Assembly: GCF_000967495.1 (NCBI RefSeq)
Contig: NZ_JXXU01000027.1
Coordinates: forward strand, 1-64,000
Reading direction: 5' to 3'
Origin: Vibrio neptunius
GTDB taxonomy: Bacteria; Pseudomonadota; Gammaproteobacteria; Enterobacterales; Vibrionaceae
Length of the DNA: 64,000 nt
The notes beneath the pieces are model-generated. The model ran no database searches. It saw only the letters and a list, made by a program, of their open reading frames with translations, and was not told the DNA's origin. The stretch's first letter is position 1. Each line of letters starts with the position of its first letter. This document shows positions 21,971 to 30,930 of the stretch, in pieces. Both the position numbers and the translations under genes were made by a program.

Positions 21971-24900
21971 TTACAGCGTATATTCAGAAAAACACGGGGC
22001 GAAGAACGAAAAAGAGTCGCCATGATAGCTAGCCCAACGGTGTTGATTTTCTTCGTTTTTGTAGCCATCCCACCATGATCCTCCTCCTGATGAAGTCCAG
22101 TGATTCTTTTTGTGGTACCAATTGCGAACGATTCGATTTTTGTCATTATTATCGATCAATTCATTAAGTGTCGGTAACCGCCAGTTTGTTCGCCCAGCGA
22201 GTTTGAATTCGTTGTATTTGGCGCATATCGCATCCGCTTGTCGCCATTTGAACACATAAAACTCACCATTGGTTCCATTCGAATGAGCGCTTCCGCCTAG
22301 GCTGAGACTATCTAAGTACGCAATGGATGGGGTGTTGGTCAACAAATCCTTATTGCCGACATTCAATGTGTAAATACACTTACCCGTTAAATTGCTGATA
22401 TTGCATACGTTAGCTTCAACACTATGGCTAAAACCGTTGTATGTGGCCGTGACACCACTACTGCCTGTTTTGACCCCAGTGACCAAACCATCGTCAGTTA
22501 ATGAGATCTCATCGGCGCCGATTGGTGCCCACCAGGTGACAGAGTCACTGACATCGTACGAAGTGCCATCACTGTATATGGCCGAGGCTTTCATCTGTTG
22601 GGTAGCATTTAGCATTAATCCGACAGCGGGAGGCGTCAACGTTAGCTCTGTCATTATCGCGTCGGTGATAACAACATCACTGGTGTTGCTGGTGATGTTG
22701 CCTTTCCTAGCGGTGACAGAGGTTGTGCCAACGCCCACCCCCGTGACTTGCCCTTGAGGAGTGACGATGGCTGTAGTGGTATCAACTGGAATCCAAGTGA
22801 CAGAATCACTGATATCCGCTGACGTGTTATCACTGTAAGTGGCTGTGGCGATTAAAGGTTGGCTATGCCCTTTGGCCACAGTGAGTTCTGTTGGTGTTAC
22901 GTTAATAGCGGTGAGCACGGCGTCACTGACTGCCACGTCGACGGGTTGGCTGGTGATGCTGCCTTTGACCGCTGTGAGGGTAGTGGTGCCGATATTGCTG
23001 CCTGACAATACGCCTTTAGCGGTGACGGCTGCGATACTGGTATCGATAGGGATCCAAGTGACGGACTCACTGACATCTGAAAAGGTATTATCGCTGTATG
23101 TGGCGGTCGCGGTTAGCGTTTGGTTTTGCCCTTTGGCGACATTAACCACCGAGGGCGTGACGTCAATACTGGTGAGCACCGCATCACTGACTTCGACGCT
23201 CACAGAGTGACTGGTGACACCATCTTTGAGTGCAGTGAGGCTAGTGGCTCCAGCATTGCTGCCTGATAATACGCCGTTTTCAGTGACGACTGCGATACTG
23301 GTATCAGAAGGAATCCAAGTAACAGAGTCGCTGATATCCGATGAGGTGTTATCACTGTATATAGCGTTAGCAGTTAAGGTTTGGGTTTGCCCTTTCGCAA
23401 TAGAGATCACTGAAGGTGTCACGCTGATTCCTGTGACCACCGCGTTTGAGACATCGACGCTGACCCTATTGCTGGTAATACCATTTTTAACCGCAGTGAG
23501 GCTGGTGGTTCCGACGTTCACTCCAGTTACTTTTCCTCCAGGTACGACAGTTGCTGTGCTGGGTTCGATGGTGTTCCAAGTGACGTAGTTACTGATATCC
23601 GAAGAGGTGTTATCACTGTAGATGGCCGTGGCCGTTAGTGCTTGGTGTTGCCCTCTAGCGACCGTCACCATTGGTGGCGTGACGCTGATACTGACAAGCT
23701 CGGCTTCACTGACCACCACACCGACGGGTAAGCTTGTAATGCCATCTTTTGTCGCTGTAAGAGTCGTGGTGCCGATATCGTCACCAGACAACACGCCATT
23801 AGAGGTGATGGTGGCTGTGTTGGTATCGAGCCGCCAAACGACGGAGTCACTGATAATTGATGAGGTGCCATCGCTGTAAATGGCGTTGGCGGTTAACGCT
23901 TGATGTTGCCCTTTGGCGATATTAACCACAGAGGGCGTGACACTAATCCTTGTGATTACGGCGTTGGTGACTTCGACATCAACGGTGTTGCTGGTGACTT
24001 CATCTTTTACTGCGGTGAGGGTCGTTTTCCCAGCATTGCTGCCAGACAACACCCCGCTTGAAGTGACAATGGCGGTATTGCTATCGACAGGACTCCAAGT
24101 GACAGAATCACTGATATCCGATGACGTGTTATCACTGTAAGTGGCGATGGCCTTTAGCGCTTGGTTTTGCCCTTTGGCGAGCGTCACTATAGGTGGCGTG
24201 ACGCTAATGCTGGTGATCACGGCGTCACTCACCTCGACGTCAACAGTGTTGCTGGCAACCCCATCTTTGACAGCGGTAAGAGTCGTGATGCCAACATTGC
24301 CACCTGACAGAACACCATTAGATGTGACCGTAGCGGTGTGATTATCGGCTGGGCGCCAAGTGACGGAATTACTGATATCGGATGAGGTGTTATTACTGTA
24401 TATGGCGTTGGCGGTGAGCGTTTGGTGTTGCCCTTTGGCGACAGTCACGGCAGAAGGTGTCACGCTGATGCTGGTGATCACCGCGTCACTGACCACCACG
24501 CCGACGGTATTACTGGTAATGCCATCTTTCATCGCAGTCAGGGTAGTGTGGCCGGCTGCGCTACCAGTTAACACGCCGTTAGCGGTGACGGTGACTGTGC
24601 TGGTATCAATGGGGTCCCAGTTGACGGAATGACTGATATCTGACGAAGTGCCATCACTGTAGCGTGCTCTAGCCGTGAGCGGTTGCTCTTGGCCTTTGGC
24701 AACATTAATGATCGAAGGGTTCACGGTGATCTCGGTAAGCACCGCGTTAGAGACATCAACATTAACGGTGTTGCTGTCAACCCCATCTTTGAGAGCGGTA
24801 AGGGTCGTGGTGCCGACATTGCCTCCTGACAGAACACCATTAGAAGTGACAGTGGCAGTACTGTTATCGACTGGGCGCCAACTAACAGAATCACTGATAT

Positions 24901-26260
24901 CCGATGAAGTGTTATCACTGTATGTGGCGGTGGCCTTTAGCGCTTGGTTTTGCCCTTTGGCGAGCGTCACTATAGGTGGCGTGACGCTAATGCTGGTGAT
25001 CACGGCGTCACTCACCTCGACGTCAACAGTATTGCTGGCAACCCCATCTTTGACAGCGGTAAGAGTCGTGATGCCAACATTGCCACCGGACAAAACACCA
25101 TTAGATGTGACCGTAGCGGTGTGATTATCGACAGGGCGCCAACTAACGGAACTACTGATATCCGATGAGGTGTTATCACTGAAGATAGCGTTGGCGGTTA
25201 ACGATTGGGTTTGCCCTCTGGCGACGGTGACGGCAGAAGGTGTTACGCTAATGCTGGTGATCACGGCATCACTGACCACCACGCCGACCGTGTTGCTGGT
25301 GACATTGTCTTTTACCGCAGTGAGGGTCGTCTTACCGACCTTGCCGCCAGATAACACCCCGTTTGAGGTGACCGTCGCGGTACTATTATCGACAGGCACC
25401 CAAGTGACCGATTCACTGATATCCGACGAGGTATCATCACTGTAGATGGCATTGGCGGTTAACGCTTGGTGTTGCCCCTTGGCGATATTAACCACAGAGG
25501 GTGTGACACTAATCCCTGTGATCACGGCGTTGGTGACTTCAACGTCTACTAATTGGCTGGTTATGCCTTCTTTTATTGCAGTGACGGTGGTAGAACCGAC
25601 ACTCACACCGTTGAGTAAACCGTGTTCGGTTTGTGATGTGATGGTGGCTTTAGAGGGGTCGTCGGACACCCAAGTTACAGAGTCACTGATATTCATTGAC
25701 AGGCCGTTACTGTATGTTGCGGTGGCAGTGAGCGGTTGGTGATGACCTTTGGCAAGAATCACCGCTGAAGGGGTGATGGTGATATCGGTAATGGTGGCGT
25801 CGGTAACCGTCACTTCCAGTGAGTTACTGGTGAGGTTACCTTGGCTAAAAGACACGGTTACTACGCCTGACGCTTTACCTTTCAATACTCCCGATTGAAT
25901 AAATTCGCCCAACTCTGTGTCACTGGATTGCCAATCCCCAACCGTTAATTCCTCGGTTAGCACTTTAGATTGGCCATTCGAGTATTCACCCACAGCGAGA
26001 AACGATTGCTCACTGCCCGTGATCAGTGTGATCTCACTTGTTCCCTTAGTTTTAATCGGGTAGGCGGTAAGAGTCAGCCGCTCTAATTGGACGGGCTCCT
26101 CGCCTTGGTCTGGTGCTGGTCTAGTAGAACCTGAAGAAGGTGGGTTTGATGAAGAGGTGCTGCCTCCTTCGTCTGAACCTCCACAGCCAAGAAGGAGTAG
26201 TACTACTGTGGTCAAGACCATGAGGAGCAAAAAATCCTTAACGTTAAATTGCTTGTCCAT
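21971..26260 (-). CDS. Giant Big_2-repeat surface lipoprotein, copy A
   Basis: 1429 aa. A signal peptide ends in lipobox LLLGC with acylated Cys26, then a Ser/Pro/Thr-rich spacer. A diverged first Ig-like module is followed by 13 Big_2-type modules of about 87 residues (ITSISVTP, AKGQ, YSDNTSSDIS, SVTW, TSNGVLSG, TLTAVKDG). The C-terminal domain (about 1290-1429) contains GRTNWRLPTLNELID, typical of the DUF1566/Lcl C-terminal domain, ending FFAPCFSEYTL. Such proteins are usually outer-membrane or surface anchored and act in adhesion or matrix binding. Several modules are almost identical at DNA level, so module number should vary by recombination. The 1186-aa paralogue at 30931 differs by three modules and a different C-terminal tip. 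Confidence 0.88.
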   Translation of the reverse strand: MDKQFNVKDFLLLMVLTTVVLLLLGCGGSDEGGSTSSSNPPSSGSTRPAPDQGEEPVQLERLTLTAYPIKTKGTSEITLITGSEQSFLAVGEYSNGQSKVLTEELTVGDWQSSDTELGEFIQSGVLKGKASGVVTVSFSQGNLTSNSLEVTVTDATITDITITPSAVILAKGHHQPLTATATYSNGLSMNISDSVTWVSDDPSKATITSQTEHGLLNGVSVGSTTVTAIKEGITSQLVDVEVTNAVITGISVTPSVVNIAKGQHQALTANAIYSDDTSSDISESVTWVPVDNSTATVTSNGVLSGGKVGKTTLTAVKDNVTSNTVGVVVSDAVITSISVTPSAVTVARGQTQSLTANAIFSDNTSSDISSSVSWRPVDNHTATVTSNGVLSGGNVGITTLTAVKDGVASNTVDVEVSDAVITSISVTPPIVTLAKGQNQALKATATYSDNTSSDISDSVSWRPVDNSTATVTSNGVLSGGNVGTTTLTALKDGVDSNTVNVDVSNAVLTEITVNPSIINVAKGQEQPLTARARYSDGTSSDISHSVNWDPIDTSTVTVTANGVLTGSAAGHTTLTAMKDGITSNTVGVVVSDAVITSISVTPSAVTVAKGQHQTLTANAIYSNNTSSDISNSVTWRPADNHTATVTSNGVLSGGNVGITTLTAVKDGVASNTVDVEVSDAVITSISVTPPIVTLAKGQNQALKAIATYSDNTSSDISDSVTWSPVDSNTAIVTSSGVLSGSNAGKTTLTAVKDEVTSNTVDVEVTNAVITRISVTPSVVNIAKGQHQALTANAIYSDGTSSIISDSVVWRLDTNTATITSNGVLSGDDIGTTTLTATKDGITSLPVGVVVSEAELVSISVTPPMVTVARGQHQALTATAIYSDNTSSDISNYVTWNTIEPSTATVVPGGKVTGVNVGTTSLTAVKNGITSNRVSVDVSNAVVTGISVTPSVISIAKGQTQTLTANAIYSDNTSSDISDSVTWIPSDTSIAVVTENGVLSGSNAGATSLTALKDGVTSHSVSVEVSDAVLTSIDVTPSVVNVAKGQNQTLTATATYSDNTFSDVSESVTWIPIDTSIAAVTAKGVLSGSNIGTTTLTAVKGSITSQPVDVAVSDAVLTAINVTPTELTVAKGHSQPLIATATYSDNTSADISDSVTWIPVDTTTAIVTPQGQVTGVGVGTTSVTARKGNITSNTSDVVITDAIMTELTLTPPAVGLMLNATQQMKASAIYSDGTSYDVSDSVTWWAPIGADEISLTDDGLVTGVKTGSSGVTATYNGFSHSVEANVCNISNLTGKCIYTLNVGNKDLLTNTPSIAYLDSLSLGGSAHSNGTNGEFYVFKWRQADAICAKYNEFKLAGRTNWRLPTLNELIDNNDKNRIVRNWYHKKNHWTSSGGGSWWDGYKNEENQHRWASYHGDSFSFFAPCFSEYTL
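24381..24776. repeat. Gene-conversion tract shared with 32609-33004
   Basis: By eye identical over 396 bp to the matching part of the second Big_2 gene (constant offset 8228), whereas flanking modules differ at many positions. Confidence 0.85.
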
Positions 26261-26570
26261 TTTTTAGTTTTCCCTGTGTTTAATTTAAATATTCAAAACG
26301 AAACGCAGGGTGGATTTGAGTAATTAATAGGTAATTTATTGGATATGAATGGGTGATGTGTTTGATTTAATCGATCGATATTTGCTATCAATTTAATTTC
26401 ATAATCTTGCGTTGTTAGAACTCATAATAGAGCTTTCGCTTAGTTTGCGAGACAAATCACCACCACCAGCCAACGCCTGATTTAGTCAGGGGCTGAGGAG
26501 GCAAGCTGGTAACAGCCATTTAGCCAATATTAAGGGTATATAGCGAACAGCTTAAGGCTGTTCGCTTTGG

Positions 26571-26686
26571 TTAGTCGGAGTAGTTTTTCACTTCGAACCC
26601 GAGTGCTTTAAGTTCAGATGCAAACTGCGCTTGCGTGTCGGGTTCGCCATGAATCAAGTGAATTTGCTTCGGTTTGTCAGTAATGC
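26571..26686 (-). pseudogene. Duplicated 3' fragment of the MBL/beta-CASP nuclease gene
   Basis: 116 bp matching the last 38 codons and stop of the gene at 34803-36134 with two differences, then the match stops abruptly at AATGC. This shows the Big_2 block was copied with part of its upstream neighbour. Confidence 0.9.
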
Positions 26687-26693
26687 AGAATCT

Positions 26694-26715
26694 TGGTGCC
26701 TGTCCCTAAATTACT
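26694..26715 (+). repeat. Interspersed repeat, copy 11, at the duplication breakpoint
   Basis: TGGTGCCTGTCCCTAAATTA followed by CT, eight bases from the point where homology to the MBL gene ends. Confidence 0.85.
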
Positions 26716-26721
26716 GTCGCC

Positions 26722-26991
26722 TTATTTGCCGCCATCCATGATGTAGTTTACGGCTTTGGCGCCTGCTGCAGCCATTTGTGTCATAGCGTTAGAGGTCGCT
26801 TGCGTCTGTGTCGCGCCCGTATGGGTGAACTCACGTACCTGCATTTTTGACAGTTCAGAACGGTCGCGTAGGCCTTCTAGGTTTAGGCTTTGCATTGAAG
26901 GGCTAATGGTTTGGTCCGCGACTTTTGTATCTACTCGGTCAGGGGATGATGAAGGTTGGATGCCATCGACTGCGTTGTTTTGATCAGACAT
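26722..26991 (-). CDS. Hypothetical protein
   Basis: 89 aa, MSDQNNAVDGIQPSSSPDRV to YIMDGGK; polar N-terminus, then an Ala/Thr-rich stretch (ATSNAMTQMAAAGAKAVNYI) that could be one amphipathic helix. ATG 26991 has GAAAAGGAAAAG upstream. No family recognised. It lies divergently from the Mokosh-like gene, between the two large direct repeats. Confidence 0.5.
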   Translation of the reverse strand: MSDQNNAVDGIQPSSSPDRVDTKVADQTISPSMQSLNLEGLRDRSELSKMQVREFTHTGATQTQATSNAMTQMAAAGAKAVNYIMDGGK

Positions 26992-27224
26992 AGTCTTTTC
27001 CTTTTCTTTGATTATTAATTAACCCAATGGATCAGGTGGTTACACCTTGTCTGAGGGTTGACGCCAAACAATAGAGTTGATCTCGAACTCGAATAGTCAT
27101 CATCCGCATGGTTCAAAGATCGCGGAGTAAGAAACGGTTCAAAGTTCTAACAAAAAACACTCCAATAACAATAGAAGATTCGACTAAAATCACACACTTA
27201 ACGCGAATATTTCAAGGACCGAGT

Positions 27225-30200
27225 ATGAATAACCAGGGCTGGATTCACTATTGGCGTAATTCTATTGCCGATGCCGAAAGCGCGAAAGGTGGACTAAAAA
27301 AGCAAGATCTGAAGAATTATGTGCGAGTGACAACCGACGAGTTCAAAGAAGGTAAGCTTAAACCTAATTCTGCATTGCTAGAGGATCTGTTTCGTAATGA
27401 ACCAGATACCCTAACCGCCGTACAAATTCATCATCGACCGATTACCTATTACCTTCGGAAAGTTCATGGCAAAGATTACAGCGGCAATATGCCTGGCGTA
27501 CTGGCACCAATTGTGTGCTCTTTATGGGTCAATCGTGAAGGACTACTGTTTCCCCACGGCACGCCATACATACCTCGTGATTTGCTCGCTCCTCAAGGCA
27601 ATGACACCTTTACGATCGCTGACGTCGAAAAGCTCGATGAATTTTTGACAGTCAATGAACTTCCAACGCAGTCTGATGAGAGTATTCCAGCCAAATTCAA
27701 ACAAGAAGAAGAGTATCAGAAGCATCAAAAAGATTGGAGCAACTACTACGTACTCACCCAAAAACTCTTTGCCGATTACTGCGATAGAAACCGAATCGAT
27801 CAGTTCTACGAAGACATTGAAAATCGCGGATTAGTCAACAAAATCAGCGATTGCTTGGGAGCTTCAAGGCATATTCTAAAACTGTACGATAGCCTGAGTA
27901 ATTCAAGCGCATCCGTGCCTCTGCTTGATAGTTATGCGGAAAAAACAGTCACCAACCACGATGAATGTATTGATGTTTCCCAGACAGTGAATTCGCGTTT
28001 TGGCCACTCAAATAGTCAATTTCCGTTAGCTAAAGCGCAATGCGATGCCTTGGCTCATACCTTAGCTATGCAAGAAGGCGATATTCTTGCGGTAAATGGC
28101 CCTCCTGGCACAGGTAAAACAACGTTTGTTCTATCTGTCGTGGCGTCACTGTGGATTGAAGCTGCGCTAAAAGAGAGTCAGCCACCGCTAATTATTGCGG
28201 CATCGACTAACAATCAAGCAGTCACCAACATCATTGATGCTTTTGGTAAAGACTTCGATGAAGGCGACGATGAACTATCAGGCCGCTGGTTACCCGATAT
28301 TTTTAGCTATGGTGGCTACCTACCATCAGCGTATGGAGCATCGGAAGCTGCCAAAAGTTATCAAACTAATCATTTTTATGAAAAAATCGAGCAGTTGGAT
28401 TTTCTTGATCAAGCCCAAGCTCATTACTTGGATAGAGCAAAACAGGCGTTTCCACAACAGAATTTTGCCGATGTAACGCAAGTTAAAGCGTATCTCTTGG
28501 CCGAATTGCGCCAACATCAAAACCAGTTAGATCACATCCAAAACAATTGGCATCACTACAACCGCCAACTGAGTGACATCCATTCTCTGCTGGGGGACAA
28601 CCCCCAACAAACGTTGGCAGATCAACAACAAGCCGTTTCTAATGCACAAGCATTGAAAGATAACGCTAAAGAACAGTTAGCTGCGTGGCGAACTTACCTC
28701 AGCGATGAATCGATATGGTTAACTCTGTTTAAGTGGTTGCCGCCAATCAAGAATAAACTTGAACTTCAGCGTAGGAACTTCATTTTTAACCTAATTGAGC
28801 ACGATGAAGAGCAAATTAAAAATCTATCATCAGAGCAGTTTGAAACCTTACTCAAGCAAGTATTTTCTAGTAAAAAAGACGATTTTGATGAGCAAGAAAA
28901 TCAATATCAATCTTGGTTAGATCAGTATCAAAAGTTTGAGCAATCAAAACTGAATTGGCTTGATGCTATCCATGACTTTGCTCAAGGCTCTCTAGATCAA
29001 GCTATTCCACAACTGGCCGATATCGATTCGGTTTTAGATATCACGACCCGTTTTCGAATGTTCCGCTTAGCTGTCCATTACTGGGAAGCATGCTGGCTGC
29101 TGAGTTGTCGAGATTTAGGCCAAGAGCTGAACAAGCAAGCCCGGAAAACAGGTTTGAAAACGGTACGTCCTCGCTGGCAACGTCGAATGATGCTCACGCC
29201 TTGCATTGTATCGACGTTCCATTCTCTGCCTTCTCACATGACTTACCAGTCTCACGTTGGGAATAATGAATTTGAAACTGACTATCTGTTCAATGAAATC
29301 GACCTTTTAATCGTTGACGAAGCAGGCCAAGTTTCTCCAGAAGTCGCTGCTGCTTCGTTCTCTTTTGCCAAAAAAGCGCTGGTGATTGGTGATATTTACC
29401 AAATTCCGCCCATCAGAAATGTGTGCTCATCAATTGACCGAGGCAATTTAAAGCAGCATAAAGTGATCAGCTCTGATGATGAATACACAGTCATTCAAGA
29501 GGAGGGCAGAAGTGTCGTGACTGGCAGTGTGATGCATGTAGCGCAACAAGCAAGCCGATTTCATTATATGCCGGAAGCTGAGCCGGGAATGTTTTTGCAA
29601 GAACATAGACGCTGCTACGATGAATTAATCTCATACTGCAATGACCTGTGTTATCAGGGTATTCTGCTCCCCAAGCGAGGACAAGCGACCGAAGACAGCC
29701 TTTACTCTCCTTTCAGTCATTTGCACGTCGACGGTATCGCAGAATCATTTAGCGGCAGTCGGCGCAATAAGTTAGAAGCAGAAACTATTGCTGCATGGTT
29801 GCATGCGAATAAGGCTGAAATAGAGAATTACTACGGCGAGCCACTGGCCAAATGTGTGGGTATCATTACTCCATTTTCAGCTCAAGTGAACCAGATCAAG
29901 ACCGCGTGTGGTGAGTACGATATCAAAGCAGGTAAGGAGGATGGCCAACTGACCGTTGGCACCGTTCACTCTCTTCAAGGTGCTGAACGCAAGATCATTA
30001 TTTTCTCCCAGGTGTACACCAGACACAACGACGGCGGGTTTATCGATATGGACCCGTCAATGCTCAATGTCGCCGTCTCACGAGCCAAAGATGCATTCTT
30101 GGTGTTTGGTGATTTGGATATCATTGAAGCTGCGTCTTCAGCTTCTCCACGAGGATTACTCGCCAAGTATCTTTTCACTGATGAGCGAAATGAGCTTGAG

Positions 30201-30749
30201 TTTAGTATTGGTCAACGCCCTGATTTGTTACAAATATGCGGCCATCCGAAACTGCTAACCAATGCCGAAGAGCATGATGCGTTCTTATCAAAGTTGCTGA
30301 GTGAAGTTCAACGACAAATAGATATCGTCTCGCCTTGGTTGCTGCTAGACAAACTGCAATCAACTGGGCAGTTGGAACGACTACAAGCAGCGTTGGACAA
30401 AGGTGTCCAGATAACCATACACACAGACAGACATTTCAATACCACGGTCGCAAACCAACCGGATACCAATAAAGTAAAAGCGTTTCAACATTGCTGTGCG
30501 ACCTTGGAACAGCTTGGTATCGTTATCAATGTGATCAATGGTGTTCATAGTAAAAGCGTTTTTGCGGATGATCGGTATATGGCGGTGGGGTCATTTAATT
30601 GGTTTAGTGCAAGCAGAAGCGGAAAATACGCCAATATCGAGACATCATTAATCTATGTCGGTGAATTAGAAAAAGAGATCAAAACTCAACTCGATTTCTT
30701 AAATAGCCGAAGCTGCAACACAAACAAGGAGCCCGTGGCGTTGAGATAA
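27225..30749 (+). CDS. mkoC: COG1112-type SF1 helicase fused to PLD nuclease (Mokosh type II, MkoC-like)
   Basis: 1174 aa. Walker A NGPPGTGKTTFV lies at about 290, a long charged/coiled insertion at about 400-620, Walker B VDEAGQVSPE at about 697, GDIYQIPPI after it, and the SF1 C-terminal motifs VGTVHSLQGAERK and NVAVSRAKDAFLVFGD. The C-terminal part carries one phospholipase-D nuclease motif HSKSVFADD...GSFNW (about 1108-1125). One polypeptide with a COG1112 helicase and PLD domain is the architecture described for type II Mokosh anti-phage defence. ATG 27225 has AAGGA at good spacing; a 39-codon upstream extension lacks one. It stands alone between two direct repeats with its own promoter region. 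Confidence 0.82.
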   Translation: MNNQGWIHYWRNSIADAESAKGGLKKQDLKNYVRVTTDEFKEGKLKPNSALLEDLFRNEPDTLTAVQIHHRPITYYLRKVHGKDYSGNMPGVLAPIVCSLWVNREGLLFPHGTPYIPRDLLAPQGNDTFTIADVEKLDEFLTVNELPTQSDESIPAKFKQEEEYQKHQKDWSNYYVLTQKLFADYCDRNRIDQFYEDIENRGLVNKISDCLGASRHILKLYDSLSNSSASVPLLDSYAEKTVTNHDECIDVSQTVNSRFGHSNSQFPLAKAQCDALAHTLAMQEGDILAVNGPPGTGKTTFVLSVVASLWIEAALKESQPPLIIAASTNNQAVTNIIDAFGKDFDEGDDELSGRWLPDIFSYGGYLPSAYGASEAAKSYQTNHFYEKIEQLDFLDQAQAHYLDRAKQAFPQQNFADVTQVKAYLLAELRQHQNQLDHIQNNWHHYNRQLSDIHSLLGDNPQQTLADQQQAVSNAQALKDNAKEQLAAWRTYLSDESIWLTLFKWLPPIKNKLELQRRNFIFNLIEHDEEQIKNLSSEQFETLLKQVFSSKKDDFDEQENQYQSWLDQYQKFEQSKLNWLDAIHDFAQGSLDQAIPQLADIDSVLDITTRFRMFRLAVHYWEACWLLSCRDLGQELNKQARKTGLKTVRPRWQRRMMLTPCIVSTFHSLPSHMTYQSHVGNNEFETDYLFNEIDLLIVDEAGQVSPEVAAASFSFAKKALVIGDIYQIPPIRNVCSSIDRGNLKQHKVISSDDEYTVIQEEGRSVVTGSVMHVAQQASRFHYMPEAEPGMFLQEHRRCYDELISYCNDLCYQGILLPKRGQATEDSLYSPFSHLHVDGIAESFSGSRRNKLEAETIAAWLHANKAEIENYYGEPLAKCVGIITPFSAQVNQIKTACGEYDIKAGKEDGQLTVGTVHSLQGAERKIIIFSQVYTRHNDGGFIDMDPSMLNVAVSRAKDAFLVFGDLDIIEAASSASPRGLLAKYLFTDERNELEFSIGQRPDLLQICGHPKLLTNAEEHDAFLSKLLSEVQRQIDIVSPWLLLDKLQSTGQLERLQAALDKGVQITIHTDRHFNTTVANQPDTNKVKAFQHCCATLEQLGIVINVINGVHSKSVFADDRYMAVGSFNWFSASRSGKYANIETSLIYVGELEKEIKTQLDFLNSRSCNTNKEPVALR

Positions 30750-30826
30750 AGCGTGAGAGATTCGGGGCACACACCAAAAAGGCCTGCCACTAAGCACCTA
30801 AGCGGCTCTTGTGTTCACTAACAAAT

Positions 30827-30854
30827 AAAAAAGACGTCCGAAGACGTCTTTTTT
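30827..30854. terminator. Bidirectional terminator hairpin of the repeat module
   Basis: AAAAAAGACGTC-CGAA-GACGTCTTTTTT between the convergent Mokosh-like gene and Big_2 copy B. The following TTTAGCAATAAGTGGGC lead-in is kept but no TGGTGCC core follows. Confidence 0.85.
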
Positions 30855-30930
30855 CGTTTTGGCTGTGCTTACATCTGCTGTTTAGCAATAAGTGGGCTGC
30901 ACTCAACTTAACCATTTGAGACATTGAAGT

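Larger units (their letters stand above)
21785..26686. repeat. Large direct repeat, copy A (Big_2 lipoprotein block)
   Basis: Shares 3' flank (CACACACCAAAAAGG onward, terminator hairpin), the Big_2 gene, its 5' flank and the last 116 bp of the MBL nuclease gene with copy B at about 30757-34918, in the same orientation. Copy A has an extra interspersed repeat in its 3' flank and three more Big_2 modules. Confidence 0.85.
26261..26721. other. 5' flank of Big_2 copy A with duplicated MBL gene tail
   Basis: AT-rich promoter region with the palindrome ATCGATCGAT, a conserved intergenic element with hairpin potential (about 26420-26540), a stem-loop GCGAACAGC-TTAA-GGCTGTTCGC (26543-26567), the tail of an MBL nuclease gene, and an interspersed repeat (26694-26715). 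The same order is seen at 34492-34918. Confidence 0.6.

Noticed and set aside
22400-25750. Many plus-strand open frames antisense to the Big_2 gene, and periodic DNA repeats suggestive of an array
   Set aside because: The frames follow the 87-codon module period of the minus-strand lipoprotein and have no ribosome sites; the period (about 261 bp) and coding nature exclude a CRISPR array.
19045-30854. The AAAAAAGACGTC-CGAA-GACGTCTTTTTT hairpins as regulator operators
   Set aside because: They lie at 3' ends or between convergent genes with T-tracts on both strands, which fits terminators better.
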